Below, in pieces: positions 61,203 to 64,000 of a stretch of DNA of 64,000 bases. Made by a program: the position numbers and the translations under genes. The notes beneath the pieces were generated by a model. It did no database searches and had not been told where the DNA came from. It saw only the letters and a program-made list of their open reading frames with translations. This stretch comes from NZ13-RE01 sp964612975 (GTDB lineage Bacteria; Dictyoglomota; Dictyoglomia; Dictyoglomales; Dictyoglomaceae), in contig CAZTGC010000008.1 in NCBI GenBank assembly GCA_964612975.1, forward strand, positions 1 to 64,000, read 5' to 3'. Position 1 is the stretch's first letter; each line of letters opens with the position of its first letter.

Positions 61203-62077
61203 GTAATCCACCCACTGATTCTTAAATACTTTAGAAGGAGATCCTCAACAGGAAGAGAAGTTGCTGTTCTTAAATACTCAATTCCATACTTTAAAGTAAA
61301 GTCTTCTAATTCCTTAAGAGATTTATCTAACTCTTTTTTATAAATTTCTATAAGATTCTCATCTATAAAGATCTCTTTTCTTTCATTAGTTTCACTATCT
61401 ACTAACCATATATCTCCTTTAAAATGGGGATTTATCTCCTCTTCTCCTAGAATTTGAATAGCATATATGGAGAATTTTTTATACCTTCCCAAAGAAAAAC
61501 CCTCCTTATATCCTGTAGGAGAAAAGAAGTCAGAAATAATTATTAAAATTCCTCTTCTTTTTTGCCAGTTTATATACTGCTTTAAGACATTATTTAAATC
61601 TGTAATCCCATTAGGTTTTATGGTTTTCAATAAATTAAATAAATTAAATATGTGCTCTCTTTTTCTTTCTAAGGATATAATATTATTTATGTTTTCTTGA
61701 AAAGAAGCAAACTTTACTTTTTCCCACGAGGAAAGTCCTAAATATGCAAAAGCTAAGGAAAGTTTTTTCCCATAAAATAATTTTGATGGATTACCAAACC
61801 TCATTGAGGAAGAGGAATCTAAAAGAATATGTATATCTAAATCTTCTTCTTCCTCAAAAAGCTTTATGAGGAATTTTTCCAATCTTGCATATATATTCCA
61901 ATCTATGTATCTTAATTCATCACCTATCTGATAGCTCCTATAATCAGCAAATTCACTCCCTCTGCCCACCTTAGGGCTTTTCCTCTCACCAATGGTTCCT
62001 CCAATTTTGATTCTTTTTGCGAAAAGCCTTAACTTTTCTAATTTTTCTATTATAGATAAATCTAATTCTTCTCTCAT
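61199..62077 (-). CDS. DUF58 domain protein
   Basis: A 292-residue protein of the DUF58 family, a degenerate VWA fold. The hallmark GRGSEFADYRSYQIGD and RYIDWNIYAR segments (about 39-66) are clear, with LLDSSSSMRFG as MIDAS-like motif near 90. No signal peptide is seen, so it is probably cytoplasmic and acts with MoxR. ATGA overlaps join it to moxR and to the BatA-like gene. Confidence 0.92.
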   Translation of the reverse strand: MREELDLSIIEKLEKLRLFAKRIKIGGTIGERKSPKVGRGSEFADYRSYQIGDELRYIDWNIYARLEKFLIKLFEEEEDLDIHILLDSSSSMRFGNPSKLFYGKKLSLAFAYLGLSSWEKVKFASFQENINNIISLERKREHIFNLFNLLKTIKPNGITDLNNVLKQYINWQKRRGILIIISDFFSPTGYKEGFSLGRYKKFSIYAIQILGEEEINPHFKGDIWLVDSETNERKEIFIDENLIEIYKKELDKSLKELEDFTLKYGIEYLRTATSLPVEDLLLKYLRISGWIT

Positions 62078-63057
62078 CTTTCTATCTCAGGAATTTCTTC
62101 TAAAATTTCTTTCAAAATCTTTTCTACAGTAATTCCCTCAGCTTCACCCTCAAAACTTAATATGATTCTATGTTTTAAAGCAGGAATTATAACTTTTCTA
62201 ATGTCTTTAAAGCCTACATTGCTTCTACCTTCCCATAATGCTAATGCTTTTGCGCCTAATATAATTGACTGAGCTCCTCGGGGACTAGAACCATACCTAA
62301 CATACTTCTTAATTATTTGTGGAGCAAGTTCATTTTTAGGTTGAGTTGCCAAAACAAGCCTTATAGCATAGTCTTTAACCACATGAGGTATTGGAACAAT
62401 TCTAACCATCTTCTTTAGTTCTTCAATTATGCTATCATTAGCAACCTTTTTCACTTTTGGCATCTCAATATTAGTTGTTCTGTCAATAATCTCTAAAAAT
62501 TCATCCCTATTTGGATAGTCAAGTTCCAATTTGAAGAAAAATCTGTCCATCTGAGCTTCAGGTAAGGGATAGGTTCCTTCCATTTCAATGGGATTTTGGG
62601 TTGCCAATACAAAAAAGGGTTTTGGTAATGGATATACTTTTCCACTACTTGTCACATTCCCTTCTTGCATAGCTTCCAATAATGCAGATTGAGTTTTAGG
62701 GGTTGCTCTGTTTATCTCGTCTGCTAATAAAATATTTGTAAATATTGGGCCTTCTTGAAATTTGAATAATTTATGTTCTTTTTCGTCGGTAATTATTATA
62801 TTAGTTCCTGTTATATCTGCTGGCATAAGATCTGGAGTAAATTGTATTCTTGAGAACTTTAAATCTAAAACTTCACTTAAAGTCTTCACCATTAATGTTT
62901 TTCCCAATCCTGGAACTCCTTCTATGAGAACATGTCCACCACAAAGTAGAGCAATTAATACATAGGTAATTATTTCCTCATATCCGACTATAATTTTATT
63001 TATCTCTTCTTGGATATTGTGGGTTATAATTGTGAAATCCTCTAATGTTAACTTCAA
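62074..63057 (-). CDS. MoxR-family AAA+ ATPase
   Basis: A 327-residue MoxR ATPase, thought to act as a chaperone that assembles or activates VWA-domain partners. Walker A is GVPGLGKT (47-54), Walker B LLADEINRATPKTQ near 110-123, sensor 1 LATQNPIEMEGTYPLPEAQ near 150, and the SPRGAQSIILGAKALA sensor 2 near 255. It precedes DUF58 with an ATGA overlap; the MoxR-DUF58-VWA order is conserved in many phyla. GGAGGAG lies upstream. Confidence 0.95.
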   Translation of the reverse strand: MKLTLEDFTIITHNIQEEINKIIVGYEEIITYVLIALLCGGHVLIEGVPGLGKTLMVKTLSEVLDLKFSRIQFTPDLMPADITGTNIIITDEKEHKLFKFQEGPIFTNILLADEINRATPKTQSALLEAMQEGNVTSSGKVYPLPKPFFVLATQNPIEMEGTYPLPEAQMDRFFFKLELDYPNRDEFLEIIDRTTNIEMPKVKKVANDSIIEELKKMVRIVPIPHVVKDYAIRLVLATQPKNELAPQIIKKYVRYGSSPRGAQSIILGAKALALWEGRSNVGFKDIRKVIIPALKHRIILSFEGEAEGITVEKILKEILEEIPEIER

Positions 63058-63071
63058 GTTAGTCTCCTCCT

Positions 63072-64000
63072 TTATTCTGAAAAATAAGATTTAATAATTT
63101 CCTGTAGATCTTGAGGAATAAGTCTTGGATAAGTAGGTGACTCCCTTTTACTTATGACAGGAGAATTCATAGGAGTGATTACTTTTTCTTTTTCTTCTTT
63201 TATGGATGGAGCTTCGAAAAGATAAATCTTCTTTTTGGACTCATCCATACCTTGTGATGGAACATATACCGTTTCTGCTTCTAAATTTAATCGAGGAGTA
63301 GGTTTTGAACCAAGTTTCTCTTTTCTTTCCTCTATTCCTGGAAGGGAACCTTTAGCTTCTTTATCCTTTTCAGATTTATTATATGAGGAATCAATGTTTA
63401 AATCTTTTATGATTTCATTCCTTTCTATTCCTTTCCCCAACTCCTTACTCTCCATGCCAAAGTCTCCTTGAGATATGTTTTTGTCAGATTTGAATTCTTT
63501 ATTAGGATTTTCTCTTAAAAAAGCACTCTTCTGATCCATATAATTTTGAGAGAATCTTTCCTGTTGAATATTTTTTTCTTCCTGAATTTTTGATGATGAA
63601 TTTTTCTCGTCAGAAGAGGTAGTCTTTTTTTGTAATAATTCTTCTATAAGTTTTTTCTCCTCAAAATCCCACTCTGATAGAATTTTCTCTAAAACTCTAT
63701 CTTTCTCCTTTTCTGCTAAGGTTTTTTCTTTTTCTCTCTTTTCTTCAGTTATTTTTTCTCCCTTTATATTTTTGGATATCTGAATTTTGGAGGAGAGATT
63801 TTCTTTTAATTTTAAAGATGTCTCCTGTTCTATGTTTTCTTCTTTAAGAATTGTTTGGTGTTTTTGGGTAGAAGAATAAGAATTTAAAATATTTAGAATT
63901 ATTAATATAATCATAATAAGGGTTAGAGTTAATAAAGGTTTAGAAGGTTTCCATCTATAAGAGGTTTTTAAAGATTTATTAGAAAGTTTATTCTCAAGTT
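63072..64000 (-). CDS. Uncharacterised membrane-anchored, Lys/Glu/Ser-rich protein, 5' end outside the window
   Basis: The frame is open from the stop at 63072 to the window edge (last complete codon begins at 63998), so the gene starts beyond 64000. An internal ATG at 63914 lies within a membrane helix (PLLTLTLIMIILIILNIL) and is unlikely to be the start. After the helix comes about 270 residues of low-complexity, highly charged sequence rich in Lys, Glu, Ser and Gln, with predicted helical, perhaps coiled-coil, stretches. I recognise no domain. It lies 14 bp before moxR and should be part of that operon, perhaps as a membrane partner. Confidence 0.7.
   Translation of the reverse strand, partial: LENKLSNKSLKTSYRWKPSKPLLTLTLIMIILIILNILNSYSSTQKHQTILKEENIEQETSLKLKENLSSKIQISKNIKGEKITEEKREKEKTLAEKEKDRVLEKILSEWDFEEKKLIEELLQKKTTSSDEKNSSSKIQEEKNIQQERFSQNYMDQKSAFLRENPNKEFKSDKNISQGDFGMESKELGKGIERNEIIKDLNIDSSYNKSEKDKEAKGSLPGIEERKEKLGSKPTPRLNLEAETVYVPSQGMDESKKKIYLFEAPSIKEEKEKVITPMNSPVISKRESPTYPRLIPQDLQEIIKSYFSE

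Noticed and set aside
1..64000. CRISPR arrays, insertion sequences, prophage or integrated plasmid genes
   Set aside because: No spaced direct repeats, transposase, integrase or phage structural motifs were seen on either strand; gene order and base use are uniform.

Overview
The window looks like chromosomal DNA of a Dictyoglomus-type bacterium. It is low in GC, its genes are tightly packed (most neighbours overlap by 1-50 bp or abut), and its codons favour Lys, Glu, Ile and AGA-Arg, as in a thermophile. It carries a full set of outer-membrane biogenesis genes, so the cell should be diderm. The genus assignment is recognition from memory and was not checked by a search. No insertion sequence, prophage, CRISPR array or other accessory island is visible; this is core chromosome, so the unusual features are in gene architecture and expression signals.

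Layout. 1-2200: the 3' end of a 5S rRNA gene, a convergent c-di-AMP phosphodiesterase-like gene (pgpH) whose last codons overlap it, and a tRNA-Gln with a consensus promoter. 2212-14222: a long + strand run of housekeeping genes (short glmU, prs, rplY, degV, a Ycf45-like ATPase, tmk, darA, holB, ricT, a PD-(D/E)XK-type protein, rarA, a lipoprotein deacetylase, a PfkB sugar kinase). 14326-19044: rseP, ispG, rny, ymdB, spoVS, closed by a strong terminator. 19163-28016: rpmE, thyX, tdk, yqhQ, prfA, prmC, tsaC, rpiB, glyA, upp, murA. 28013-47586: a continuous outer-membrane cluster: tamB (split by a frameshift), an eight-POTRA bamA, a three-POTRA TamA-like protein, two Skp/OmpH paralogs, lpxD, lpxC, fabZ, lpxA, lpxB, an LpxB-like gene, msbA-like, a Gfo/Idh/MocA oxidoreductase, a second LpxB-like gene and a TPR protein. 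47633-54902: lptB, DUF3084, proS, dut, then an EF-G-2-type gene, DUF951 and proB. 54896-64000 (minus strand): a MoxR/DUF58/VWA (Bat-like) operon ending in a secreted phosphodiester glycosidase-like protein; its first visible gene runs off the right edge.

How the parts fit. The 28-48 kb block supplies lipid A-like synthesis (LpxA, C, D, B), lipid flipping and export (MsbA-like, LptB), periplasmic chaperones (Skp) and outer-membrane assembly (BamA, TamA/TamB). RicT, RNase Y, YmdB and SpoVS point to a Bacillus-like mRNA-decay module. PgpH and DarA point to c-di-AMP signalling. ThyX, Tdk, Tmk and Dut cover dTMP supply.

Most notable observations. (1) tamB is split at a T TTT TTT heptamer that sits between stop codons of both frames; a -1 shift restores one 1590-residue protein. 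(2) rny appears to start at ATT and (3) prmC at CTG, each behind a strong Shine-Dalgarno sequence. (4) The BamA homolog has eight POTRA repeats. (5) Three LpxB-type glycosyltransferases lie in one lipid A operon with no LpxH/LpxI, LpxK or KdtA in the window. (6) glmU lacks the acetyltransferase end and starts 16 nt after a tRNA. Motifs and reading frames were read directly from the sequence; functions rest on family knowledge; no database search was run.
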